From: Heliocidaris erythrogramma
Lineage: Eukaryota > Echinodermata > Echinoidea > Camarodonta > Echinometridae
NCBI GenBank assembly: GCA_025617745.1
Contig: CM046870.1
Coordinates: 3,539,285 to 3,603,284 of the forward strand
Direction: 5' to 3'
DNA length: 64,000 nucleotides
Shown: piece after piece, positions 44,373 through 54,990 of the stretch
Numbering within the stretch: the stretch's first letter is position 1
Layout: the number at the start of each line of letters is the position of its first letter
Translations under genes and position numbers: made by a program
Notes under the pieces: generated by a model
Told to the model about the DNA's origin: nothing
Database searches by the model: none
Seen by the model: the letters and a program-made list of their open reading frames with translations, nothing else

Positions 44373-47300
44373 GTGAGTAGTCGTTGTTTAAAATCATTGT
44401 AAAGTGGTCATCATAATCATAAGGATAACATGAAAAACTGATTAAGTGGTCCTGTGTCAATATACTAAGTAGCCATTCCTACTATATTTTAGTACGAATA
44501 TGACAAAATTGAATGAATAGTTTTTTGAGAATATTACGATTTTAGAAAAAAAAGTTACAAGTCAAAATGTTATACCAGCTAACTATACTGGGACCTTGGT
44601 GAGCATCAGATGCTAAAAATAAGAAAGTATAGTCATTATAATTTAGTAGTAGTAGTACAGTAATATCATCGTCATCAACATCATCATTATTATTATTATT
44701 ATTATTACTATTTATTATTAATATCGTTGTTGTTGTTGTAGTTGTTATGTAGCTTAATGCTTCTTTTTCTATATACAGGCAAAAGATCAGAAGCTACGAT
44801 TATTCTGGAAGTTCCTACTCGGCACCGTAACCTGCTTGTACTTTGGTATGCATAATTTGCATTTTATATTCTCTTCCTCTTTTAGAACAATGATGATCCA
44901 GACAAAAATGCTTTTCCAAGTTCTAATTTGCGTCGATAGGGGGTGCGTAGGACGTCGGATGTTCATTTAATCAGACATTTAATCAATGTCTTCTGAATTT
45001 TCAAACTATGATTTTTATGTAATCCATTGTAGTTTCATCAGCAATGGCACAATGAAGTCCAAACTATTTGCGAGCGACCGAAACCAGCGAGCATTAATTT
45101 TCCCCATTCTGTCTTGATTGAAAGTGTTTCGACTGAGGTGTAATTCTTTATATTTCACGCTTAAAATGCTGATAATGAAGTAATGGTGAAGTCTCCTGCA
45201 GCATGTGCAGCGCCGGTATCCGCTAAGTCAGGCGCCCATGGCGCTTCCTCCGAAATATAATACATAATTCAGTGGAAGGTGCACTGCGTGTGGTTTATTT
45301 GCTTAGTATAGAGAGGTTGCAGGCTTATACAGGCGTATAGGGGGTTAAGGCGGGGGAGGGGGGGGGGGGGGGAATCAGAAGAGAAGGGTGGAGAATGAGC
45401 CAAGAGGCGTCATCTTGCAAGGTACACACAAGCGAAGCGGAGGAGGAGCAGGAAGAATAGGAGGAAAAAGAATATATTGTGAGACCCACTATTTCTGTAT
45501 TCCCCGTGCAGTCTTACCTGTTTTATCGGATTCGTCGAAACATACAAAGTCAACTTGTACAGACGGGTATATGTAATTTGTGACAAACACACACACACAC
45601 CCACACACTGTTTTTCTTTTCATGTGTGTGTGTGTGTTTACAAAATAATTGATACTTCTATTTTTGTCACAATTACATATTATAGCTATCACACAACTGC
45701 GCTCATCCGGTCATCCCCCGACCCCCCCCCCCCCCCTTTCCCAACGGCAAATCGATGGGAAGCGGGGAAATAACATTATGAATAAGAATCTCTGCACTCT
45801 ATACACAATTCTCAAATAGGCAGCAGTGTCAATTTTGTTGGTGTGTCTGATTTGGAGTTTGATCGGTTGCAAAAGGTGATCAGAAGAGTGCATTTTTCTG
45901 TAGGGGCGTTAAAATGACGTGGTATGTTAGCACAATAGAAATTCGGATCGCCTTTGCGGCTAAATCCCTCGTCGATTGGTTCCACGGAGCGAATCGCCTG
46001 GCCGAAAGCGTTATTTTTTTCTACGGCACAGATTCGGGCTTTTTTTTTAAAGGGTGTCTTGATATACAGACTAATAACGGTTTATTAAGTCAAGACTAGT
46101 CTGCATGATTATTCATGAAAACGAACTGTAGGGATATGATATAACGAGCAAGACCATTGAGCAGCTGTTCTGTGTGGCGCAATCGGATACTAGTAATCTG
46201 GTGCCCTATCTATGAAAGGACTGCGAGTTCGAATCTCGGCAGAGGAATATATTGCAAAATTTTCTTTTGCTGATTTAAAAATAAGGTAAAACTGAGTAAG
46301 AAAATACAAGTCCGATACTTGTAGTCTCTTGTGTCGATTCGTAGAAAGTTGAAACATGACTAGTCTCACGTGCAGACACTATTCAGAAGGGACAGAATGT
46401 ACTTCCCATAGGCTCAACACGCACCATGCCCCAATCTCTGCCGCAGAAAACAATAATGCTGGCCGGAACCAATCGCCTGTGACTATCGCATCTTCTGGAC
46501 CGAGGCGGATCCAATCGGCGGGTAAATATTCAGGCGATTGGTTCCGGAGGATCCAATCGCCTGCCCGGAACCAATCGCCTATACACCGGCTTCTCATACA
46601 GTGAGCTTTGTTGATAAACGCATGACCGCTCGCGCTTTTAAAACGAATACAACATGAATGAAACAGAGATTTTATGGATAGCCGTCATGCTCTAGTTTCT
46701 GGCTGCTTGAAACCTGACTACGGTGGCAAAAGTAGCAAATTTTGAAAATGACATTGCCTCACAAAAATAGCCGTAGAATCAAAACGCTTGACCAAAACTT
46801 GACGACCTTGGTAGGCCTACTGGGAAATACAGTGCCAACCCTGGTTCATCACTTATTTTACAGATTGTGATAGAAACCTCTGTAAAAACGGCTGGTGTGA
46901 GGAGACTATGGTTGGCTACGAATGTCACTGCTCGACTGGATTTCAAGGGGAACACTGTAATGAAGGTAAGCGCGTAAACAGATATATCAAAGGGAGGCTG
47001 CGGGGGGGGGGGGGGGGGGGCATGGAAATGAATTCCTATCTTAACAACTATTCTCGTAGCCTGCCGTCCTGCATTTTTGCTCATGTACGATGATGATTCA
47101 CCGGATTTGCATGCAGTTCTGTATGGGGCGCCAAGTGTAAAGTGGCTATTCCGTTACAATATTGCCTCATTTCGTGACAAAATTCACTCAAAACTGTCTT
47201 CGGTTACAAAATTATTGAACAACGGTTCATTTTGTTACAAAATGAATTTGGAAAAGTAATTCTGTAACAAAATGATTCTGACCACTTTCATTCTGTAACA

Positions 47301-50300
47301 AAAATTTATTTCGTGACAAAATCATTCACACTTCCATTTTATTTTGTAACGGAATCATTTTGTTACAAAATTGACATTACAAAATAATTTTGTCCACTTT
47401 CATTTTGTAACGAAATCATTCTGTTACAAAATAGTATGGACGAAATGATTTTGTCTACGTCGTTTTGTAACAAAACCATTCTGTTACAAAATTGACAGGA
47501 CAAAATAATTTTGTCCTTTTTTTTTGTAACAAAATCATTTTGTTACAAAATTGACAAAATCATTCTGTTACAAAATGGATAGGACAAAATAATTTTGTCC
47601 ATTCTATTTTGTAACAAAATCATTTTGTTACAAAATAGACAGGACAAAATGATTTTGTTCATTTTCATTTTGTAACAGAATCATTCTGTTACAAAATTGA
47701 AAGGACAAAATGATTTTGTCGTATTTCATTTCGTATAACAAAATCATTCTGTTACAAAATAGAATTAACAAAATCATTTTGTCCATTTTCATTTCGTATG
47801 ACAAAATCATTCTGTTACAAAATTGACAGGACAAAATAATTTTGTTACAAAATAGACAGGACAAAATGATTTTGTTCATTTTCATTTTGTAACAGAATCA
47901 TTCTGTTACAAAATAGAATTAACAAAATCATTTTGTCCATTTTCATTTCGTATGACAAAATCATTCTGTTACAAAATGGATAGGACAAAATGATTTTGTC
48001 CATTTTCATTTCGTATAACAAAATCATTCTGTTACAAAATAGAATTAACAAAATCATTTTGTCCATTTCCATTTTGTAATCGTTTCTCTTGCTTTTGTAA
48101 TCGTTACTCTTTATTTTGTAATCGTTACCCACAACAGCCAACAACAGCCAACAACCGCCAACAACAGCCAACAGCAGCCAACAGCCGAAAACAAATCCCA
48201 GAGCAGCCAAGAGATAATAAAGAGGGACTTTCAAGATTGCTAGGGCTTATTTCAGTAATTTTCAATCAGAAATTGACCAGAAAATATTATTTCAGGACCT
48301 AAAAATCACGAAATAATCAAAGAACAAGTTGTGATCGATTCATATATATTTTAATACGATTATTATTATTATACGTAATCTGATTGGTCAATTTGTCTGA
48401 GAGATAATTCCGTATTCTTGACCAATAAATTATAGGTGTACACTTTAAGGGATAAAATCGTTGCACCCTGCTTGTTCTCACGGAATACGGGAAATATCTA
48501 CGTTCTGGTTGCATAGTCCATTCCGCCACAAGCAGGGTGTTACTAATATTATTTTTTAACCAATAACCATAAGGGTATGGAAGTACAAGTACAAAATGAA
48601 GTAGTGGCAAACATAATGAGACTTAATTTTTTAACTATTTTTTTAACTGTTTGTAAAAGGACCCGAGGATTCTTGAGTGATAAAAAAATATTTGAGTCAT
48701 CTGCAAATAAAATAAATGAAAATACATCAGAGCAATATTGAAAATCATTAATATAAATAAGAAATAAAAGTGGACCAAGAAGTGATCCTTGTGGAACTCC
48801 ACACGTGACATTTTGTAATCATGACTTTGTATCATTCAGCGAGACAAACTGCCTCCTGTAGCTAAGTAGCTTGTGAACCAGTCCAAGGCTTTTCCTCTGA
48901 CTCCGTAATGAAATAACTTCTGTAATAATATGTTATGATCAACAGTGTCGAATACCTTGGAGTAATCCAGAAAAATACCAATTGTGTGCATGCGGTTATC
49001 CAATGCGGTGGAAATTTTATCAATAAAGTGTAATATAGCATGAGTTGTTGTGTGCTTTTCACGAAAACCAATTTAAAAAAAAATCTGACTCGCATTAAAA
49101 AATTTCACCGTCCTGACATATATAAGTTTTTCAAGAATTTTGGAAAATGTTGACAAAAGAGAAATGAGTCGATAATTAGTCAATAATTGGGGGTCACCCT
49201 TCTTAAATATAGGTATCACCTTTGCTATTTTCATATTCACGGGGACAATACCATTAATCATTGATAAATTACAAATATGTACAAGAGGTTTTACAATCCC
49301 TAGTATAACATTCTTTATCAAATCGTTTGAAATACCATCATATCCTGGACGTTTCCTTTTTTAAAGGGAATTTACAACATTAAAAAGTTCTTCTTCATTT
49401 GTTGGGAATAAAAATAAACTACTCGGGTTTGGTTCCCGTAAATAATCAATAAACATTTTCTCGCAGTGAGGCACTGCCCTTGATAGGTTGGGACCAATAT
49501 TACATAAATAATCATTAAATTTCTCAACAATGTCTTTTATTTTTTTACACTTTTATTTTCAATCATCATTGATTCTAATGTCATGTATATCTGATTTTTT
49601 CTGAGTGGGTTTGAAAAAATTTCTAATAACTTTCCATGTGTCTCTAATATTATTCGCAGTCGAGTGAAACTGGTCAGAATAATATTTCTTCTTTGCTGTG
49701 CGCAGAATAGAAGTCAAAGTATTTCTATACTCAGCATACTTCCTGTACATAGATTGCAATCCTGATATTTTATATTTATAATATAATTTATTTTTTTTAT
49801 TAATTGACCTTAATAGTGAGTTAGTGATCCATAGCATTTTAGGAATTTTCCTACGATTTTTACCTCTACTTTGACACAATGGTATACATTCATTGTACAA
49901 CAACAAAAACTTATCCCAGAAATTATCAAAAGCACTTTCAACATTCTCATCAGATAAAACTTGACTCCAATCAATTTCAATTAAGGCTTCTCTAAGTTTA
50001 GCAATATTTTCAAGGCTGCTTTTCCGAACAAGCTTATTACATTCTGGATTAATAAAGTAATGCTTCTTCCCTGATAGCAGAAAGTGGTAAAAATTACGTG
50101 ATATTTACGTCGTGGTTTTCGTCTTTTTTACGTCCTGTAATTACGTCAATAAGACGACAACTTGCACCAACGCAAGACGTCAAGAGGACGTCTTATTTTG
50201 ACGTCATCTGTACACTGTAAAAACCGAAATGCTGTATATAGCACTTTTTGAGGGCATGCATAGGGACTGCACTCAGAGTGCTATTGAATGCACACAGCGT

Positions 50301-52892
50301 GCTATTTCAGCACTTTCACGGGAGCTGGACCGGCTCCTTAAAGTGCTAAACATTCATTAAAAAAAAAAAGATTTTGGCGAGCTTCGAACCAGGGTCCGCT
50401 GATCGAGAATTGCTTGCATTACCGCTAGACTAACTCACATTGTACGATTTAGAGCAGATCATATTGTTACATAGTGAATTTACGACACCACATAGTTCAT
50501 GTTATCTACTTGACTCCCATGACTAAACTGGATTGCAAGAAGCATTTGTTAGTCCATCGGTAACGTCAGCGCCTCTCAATCAGCGGAACCTGGTTTGAGT
50601 CTCGCCACGGTCACATTTTTTTTTTTTTGCTGGTAAATTAGCATACTACAAGTGCTATAAACAGCATTTCAGGTGCAGTCACTATACATGCCCCTAAAAG
50701 TAGCACTTTAGTTTTTACAGTGTACAAGACGTAGAGATGACGTCAAAATAAGACGTCCTCTTGACGTCTTGCGTTGGTGCAAGTTGTCGTCTTATTGACG
50801 TAATTACATGACGTAAAAAAGACGAAAACCGCGACGTAAATATCACGTCATTTTTCAACACTTTCTGCTATCAGGGTTGAGAGGCACTTTTGCATAGACA
50901 GGGAAATGGTCTGACAAACCAGAAATAATTATACCAGCAGCAGGGAAAGGTTGTAAGTTACTAAAAATATTATCAATAAGAGTAGAGGAATTTTCAGTTA
51001 TCCTAGTGGGTTTAGTTATCAAGGGCATCAGAGAGAAGGCCTCCATCAAGTTCAGGAAGTCATTACATTGATTATTCGCATCACATTGTAATAAATCTAT
51101 ATTATAATCACCCATCAAGAATAGATCTTTATTATTAAGTAAAGGATTCAGCAAGATATCTTGCAATTCATTCATGACTAGATTTAAATTGCCTTGGGGT
51201 GGTCTATAAATAACTCCTAAAACAATATTTCTTCCTGCCATGGTATTAATATTTCAACAAACAGCGTTTCTAACAAATTACTCATAGTGTTAACTCCATG
51301 AAGAACTTGATAATCAAACTGAGATGGGATATACATGGAAACACCTCGTCCTCGTTTATCATGTCTGCTATTTGAGACTAAGTTATACCCTGGGATAGGA
51401 TACAAGCTGGCATCACTCTCATTACAAAACCAAGTTTCTGAGATACCCATTGCAGTATAGTCTGAATGTATATTCGCCATAAATAATAGTAGTTTATCAA
51501 AATTTTTAGACATACTGCGAATGTTAAAATGTAAAAGGGTGAGCTCAGAGAAATGTATGTTATCAAAGAAAGTATTTTCTGTGATATAATTACAGTTTAT
51601 TGAGGCATGCATATTGTTTTCATTATCATCAAAATCTAAAGAATTTGTGTTGGATTCAAAAAAATTACAAACATCTACTTCAGTCTGAGCCATATGTACA
51701 TGGTGGGGTGCTTTACTGAGTAAACCTGCAATATATGAAACATCAACAAAAAGTTAGCTGTCACATTTATACATAATATAAACATAGATATATACAGAGC
51801 ACCAATGTGCAGATGGTCACTCATAGTGGGGGGGGGGGGGGTATATACAGAAATATAAATAAAGGCAAGAGTCAAAACAAAAACAAAACAAAAAAATTGA
51901 AGGATGTGACACAGAAAGTGTAATTTTCTACAGATTAATTCTACAGTACAGTATAACCAAACAGCTGCTGTCATCAGCCATTACCAGCCAACAGACCAAA
52001 TTTACAGTCTAGCATCCAGTGAATAACATTAAATTCAGAACAAACTGTATGTACTTGCGGGGCCAGAGCTTGCTACGAGATGTAGGTTAGGTAAAGTTCC
52101 TGGGGGGGGGGGGTAAAAAAAAATTAACAAATATATAGTTATCCTGCAAATATTTAACCTTTCTTTGTTTTTCAGCAATCAATTTGAACAAGAGTAGTCT
52201 GTCGGTTGAAGGGCTACAGACTGTCAGCAAGCATGAACATGGGACTCCCATTTTAAAAAGTACTGAGGCATTAATGTTTAGATCTCAAATTTCATGCAGA
52301 TGCAAATCTGGAATACTATCAGGAGTCCTTACAATAAAAGTTTGTTTAGTTCTTTCATAGACCAAATTCTCTTTTTTGTTGTTTTACCGTTTTCAGTTTT
52401 CACCGACACAAAGATTTTTCCGTCGACAGACCAGGCCTCCTTGAGATTCACGAATTGTTTACATAACAATCTAGGAATATTCATGTTTCAACTCACAAAA
52501 CTTCCTAACCCCGTATCTTATATCTTCGTCACGAATTATTCACTTCACTCCTATCCAATGAAACAAAGCCATTCTTATCATAACACCTACCACTTACTAG
52601 AACAGCTTTTGCACACAGAACCAAAATTGTGGAATGACCTCCTTCCAGACTTGTAAACTATTATTTATATACAAAAGGATATCATGAAATCATAATTTAC
52701 ATAGAAGTGAAAAGAATACAAATCATGATTCACAAATAATTGTTATAGTGAACTTAATAGTTAATTATTTTTAAATAATTGAGCTACTTGACAAACGGCA
52801 CCTCATAGATCGGTGTCTGTATGTTCACTAGCACTACCATCCCAAAGACGAGCCAAAGTTATCAAGCCAGGATTATATTTCTCTCCTACTCA

Positions 52893-52923
<31 letters not shown>

Positions 52924-54089
52924 TCATTCTTTTCTCCTGCTTCTCTTTCTATCTCTTTCCCCTCCCTTCCTCTTTACTAACTGTCTCTCTCTCTCTCGTA
53001 ATCTTTCAGTCACTCTCCCTTCTTGTCTTTTATATCTGTCTTCCCTCTCAAACAAACTTTCTTTGCGTCTTTCCTTCTCTATTTCAATGCAGGTGTGTCA
53101 CTGAAACACTTTTTAATTAGGAGGTGGTGTCGGACCAAAAATCAAAGAAATAAAATAGTTGCATTTCATCTGTCACCTAGGAATTACACCTTCCTTGTTT
53201 TAGTCATCTTGTTTAAGTCATATTCCCTGATCATTTTACTTTGTACGTGCAATTTCATTCTTAGACATGTCATGATCATCGTCCATGTTATGTTTGTTTA
53301 ATTCGTTTCAGAGTCAAGAGACTCACCGACTACGGAGGCAACGACAGCGCCCAAGACGAGCCCTACGATGACATCGAAACCCAGCACCTTTGGTAAGAAA
53401 TAGACACAAAGGAAGCGGCACATATGATTTGATCGTTATCATAATGGGTTAAATGTTATGGAAAATTCGCCCCCCCCTCTCTCTCTCACTTTGAAATAGA
53501 CAACACAACTGAGAAATAACACTCTAGAAGTTAGGCTGAATTTTCTATGTTAATGAGTATAACATTTATTTAGACTTCACATTGATCATTACACCTGTAT
53601 AATTGTTTAATGTTTGTCTTTGCATATATCCGTTTCTACTCAATAATCGTTAATTTATCATGTTCTTTAAAATGGACCAATTCACATTTTGTTATCATAG
53701 CATGTACATATCCTCCGCTGGAATATCAGAATAAAGGATCGTGCTACCATTTTAGCACTAGCAAGGTGAATCATGCTCTCGCAGTCTCCGCTTGTTCCCA
53801 ATACGGATCGCATCTGGTCTTCATCGGGTCCAAAGAGGAACAAGACTTCATTGTGAGGCATATGCAGTACCCCAAGATGGACTACTGGATCGGTCTGACC
53901 GGCAACTCTTCTACGTCACTCAGATGGTCGGACGGATCACGTCTTACATACAACAATTTTGCCAAGAAGGATTCATTCAATGAAGGAGGGGAGTGTTTTC
54001 GAATCGTGTCATGGGGGAAACACATATGGTATGATAGAAATTGCTCCTACAAGTTCAGATACATTTGCGAGAAAGAAATGGAGGAATAA
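44370..54089 (+). CDS. Secreted EGF / Thr-Pro linker / C-type lectin protein, five exons, 213 aa
   Basis: Exons: 44370-44372 (initiator Met only), 44779-44845, 46864-46965, 53312-53392 and 53701-54089. They sum to 642 nt, exactly 214 codons including TAA. Residues 1-23 (MAKDQKLRLFWKFLLGTVTC-LYF) form a signal peptide. Residues 24-57 are one EGF domain, with Cys at 25, 30, 35, 44, 46 and 55. Residues 58-85 are a Thr/Pro/Ser linker (mucin-like). Residues 86-213 are a C-type lectin domain with GSCYHFST, YWIGLTGN, CFRIVSW and RYICEKE. The usual EPN or QPD sugar-specificity triplet is missing and WND is replaced by WYDRN, so classical Ca-dependent mannose or galactose binding is doubtful. The three introns after exon 2 are all phase 1, allowing module shuffling. 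The likely role is extracellular recognition or adhesion (inference). Confidence 0.9.
44680..44745. repeat. (ATT)n/(GTT)n microsatellite
   Basis: Short trinucleotide runs in the lectin intron 1. Confidence 0.8.
44779..44845 (+). CDS. Lectin gene exon 2: signal peptide
   Basis: After TATACAG; encodes AKDQKLRLFWKFLLGTVTCL and YF, ending in phase 1 at GTATGC. Confidence 0.85.
45355..45372. repeat. Poly-G run
   Basis: G homopolymer in lectin intron 2. A poly-C run lies at 45722-45737 and complementary (CA)n/(TG)n runs at 45588-45640. Confidence 0.85.
45960..46595. repeat. Cluster of CCAATCGCCTG motifs in both orientations
   Basis: GGAACCAATCGCCTG or its complement occurs near 45973 (GATTGGTTCC), 46464, 46530 (CAGGCGATTGGTTCCGG), 46551 and 46565, in an otherwise AT-rich intron. 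It may be the ends of decayed inverted-repeat elements or a CCAAT-type site cluster. Confidence 0.5.
46125..46330 (+). mobile_element. tRNA-like SINE, second copy of the 19115 family
   Basis: GTGTGGCGCAATCGGATACT and GAGTTCGAATCTCGGCAGAG give A and B boxes. A shared tail follows: TTTTCTTTTGCTGATTTAAA, ATAAGG and TGAGTAAGAAAATACAAGTC. Confidence 0.7.
46864..46965 (+). CDS. Lectin gene exon 3: EGF domain
   Basis: After TTTTACAG; encodes CDRNLCKNGWCEE through CSTGFQGEHCNE, with the C-x4-C-x4-C-x8-C-x1-C-x8-C spacing of EGF. Phase 1 at both ends, GTAAGC donor. Confidence 0.92.
47150..48085. repeat. Array of two alternating AT-rich palindromes
   Basis: About 0.9 kb made of two alternating motifs. 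P1 has 15-bp arms ATTTTGTAACAGAAT / ATTCTGTTACAAAAT around one base, P2 has 9-bp arms GGACAAAAT / ATTTTGTCC around one base. Short variable links (TCATTTTC, TTGACA, AGAATTAA) separate them. P1 recurs about every 60 nt with many variants (CGTATAACAAAATCATT). The array starts as lone GTTACAAAAT half sites near 47150 and decays into TTTTGTAATCGTTAC near 48070-48130. Peptides read through it are artefacts. Confidence 0.92.
48130..48195. repeat. (CAACAGC)n-type microsatellite
   Basis: About seven copies of CCAACAGC or CCAACAAC directly after the palindrome array. Confidence 0.85.
48360..48560. repeat. Inverted-repeat remnant with CACCCTGCTTGT
   Basis: GCACCCTGCTTGTTCTCACG and CCACAAGCAGGGTGTTACTA face each other 60 nt apart, and ATTGGTCAATTTGTC / GACCAATAAATTATAG also face each other. 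Probably a small decayed MITE. Confidence 0.5.
50069..50876. mobile_element. MITE with ~145-bp inverted arms rich in TGACGTCA, inserted in the LINE
   Basis: Ends CCCTGATAGCAGAAAGTG and CACTTTCTGCTATCAGGG. The arms are nearly identical for about 145 bp and carry many ACGTC/GACGT motifs (AAGACGTCAAGAGGACGTCT, TTTTGACGTCATCT). It interrupts the LINE endonuclease frame, giving its relative age. The only flanking duplication visible is TT. Its loop received a second element (50213-50722). Confidence 0.88.
50213..50722. mobile_element. Nested CACTG-ended element carrying two tRNA-like heads
   Basis: Ends CACTGTAAAAAC and GTTTTTACAGTG with mirrored subterminal parts (GCTGTATATAGCACTTT / GTGCTATAAACAGCATTTC). 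Inside, tRNA-like sequences face each other: minus-strand GTTAGTCTAGCGGTAATG with GGTTCGAAGCTCGCC near 50375-50440, and plus-strand GTTAGTCCATCGGTAACG with GGTTTGAGTCTCGCC near 50550-50605. Flanked by TA. Confidence 0.8.
51826..51841. repeat. Poly-G run
   Basis: G homopolymer between the LINE and the LINE-like fragment; another lies at 52101-52112. Confidence 0.85.
52294..52656 (+). pseudogene. Degenerate LINE RT C-terminal fragment
   Basis: The frame ends FTNCLHNNLGIFMFQLTKLP, then SLHSYPMKQSHSYHNTYHL, LEQLLHTEPKLWNDLLPDL. The order of blocks (YxTRxxxxYHxP, then GPxxWNxLP) is that of the extreme C-terminus of CR1/Jockey-like RTs. No catalytic part is present. Confidence 0.5.
52882..53000. 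repeat. (CT)n-rich microsatellite
   Basis: CTCTCTCT runs upstream of lectin exon 4. Confidence 0.9.
53312..53392 (+). CDS. Lectin gene exon 4: Thr/Pro linker
   Basis: After CGTTTCAG; encodes SRDSPTTEATTAPKTSPTMT and SKPSTF, likely O-glycosylated. Phase 1 at both ends, GTAAGA donor. Confidence 0.88.
53701..54089 (+). CDS. Lectin gene exon 5: C-type lectin domain and stop
   Basis: After TTATCATAG; encodes ACTYPPLEYQNKGSCYHFST through WYDRNCSYKFRYICEKEMEE, then TAA at 54087-54089. The domain is complete in one exon. Confidence 0.94.
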
Positions 54090-54379
54090 TGATTTTATCT
54101 GTTTCTTTATTCAAAGTTTTCATACTTTCTGGTTACATCACTGATTGCATCAAGATAGCTATAGGTTTGTGGGCGACATCAGGTAAAAGAAGAACCGCCT
54201 AAAAGAAAAAAAAAAGAAAAAGAATATTAATACAATACCTACGAATTGGAAACCCCCGCCCCCCCGCCCAAACTTAGACAAGGTTTTGATGGAACAAAAT
54301 GTAGACCTAGAGGTTTTCCACTTTTTGAAAGTGATTTGGAATTATTTTTAGAAAATATGGCAACGAGGAAATTCGCATT

Positions 54380-54990
54380 CTTGTTACAAGGATCTTAGTT
54401 CCTCCAACTTCTCAAAAAAAAAAATGTCAGGGAATTTGATATCGGAAAAATGGAAAAGTATATATTTATTACCTTTTATATCAACTCTTGATATCAAAAC
54501 AAATGTATTTCAATACAAGATTAACATGAATTGTCTTTCGACAAATTATAGACTATACAAAATGAAACTAGTTGACTCTGATTTATTTACATTCTGTAAA
54601 AAAGTGTCTGAAACAATTTAAAGTATTTTCTGGGAATGTGAGCACACAAGTCATATTTGTTAAAATTTCAAACTTGGTACAAAGAGAATACAAATTTGAA
54701 TATATGTTTGAATTATAAGGAAATAATTATTACTTGGTATTGACTGGCATTTATTCTTGAGCCTTTGCATTATTTGGGTTAAAATGATTATTTACAATGT
54801 TCGATACAAAAAACACACCCTTCATTTAGTGATTTTGGGTATCGAATTAATTCTTTGGAAAATAGGTGGCGTTAAAAAAACAACGCAGTGGAGAAATTGT
54901 TTAAGAAGTGGCAAAAGCTAGATATGAATACACTATTAGAGTGACGTTTATTGTTTATTATAATACAATACAGACCGTTGTGTTTTGTTG
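54380..54990 (+). pseudogene. L1/Tx1-like LINE ORF2 C-terminal fragment
   Basis: WKSIYLLPFISTLDIKTNVF, QYKINMNCLSTNYRLYKMKL and a decayed zf-RVT knuckle, FTFCKKVSETI-stop-SIFWECEHTSH, followed in another frame by FGYRINSLENRW and KLFKKWQKLDMNTLLE. Same type of tail as the L1-like element at 28138, but a different lineage by sequence. It lies 300 bp past the lectin stop codon. Confidence 0.75.

Larger units (their letters stand above)
48610..51693 (-). pseudogene. CR1/Jockey-like LINE, endonuclease plus RT, disrupted
   Basis: Minus strand from MAQTEVDVCNFF (51693). Endonuclease motifs: LLHFNIRSMSKNFDKL, AMGISETWF, RHDKRGRGVSMYI, then after a frameshift near 51240 GVIYRPPQGN, LMGDYNIDLL, NSSTLIDNIFSN and GLSDHFPVYAKV. 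A MITE splits the frame at 50069-50876. RT follows: KVIPIFKKGDPQLLTNYRLI, GIFLDYSKVFDTVDHNIL-like codons near 48960, GVPQGSLLGPLLF-like near 48800 and FADDSNIFLS-like near 48690, in shifting frames. The 3' end is missing beyond about 48610. Several frame breaks show it is dead. Confidence 0.85.

Noticed and set aside
47628..48234. Repetitive MKMDKMILLILFCNRMILL-type peptide
   Set aside because: It follows from the palindrome array. The frame has no promoter, splice or homology support, and the array mutates by palindrome rather than by codon.
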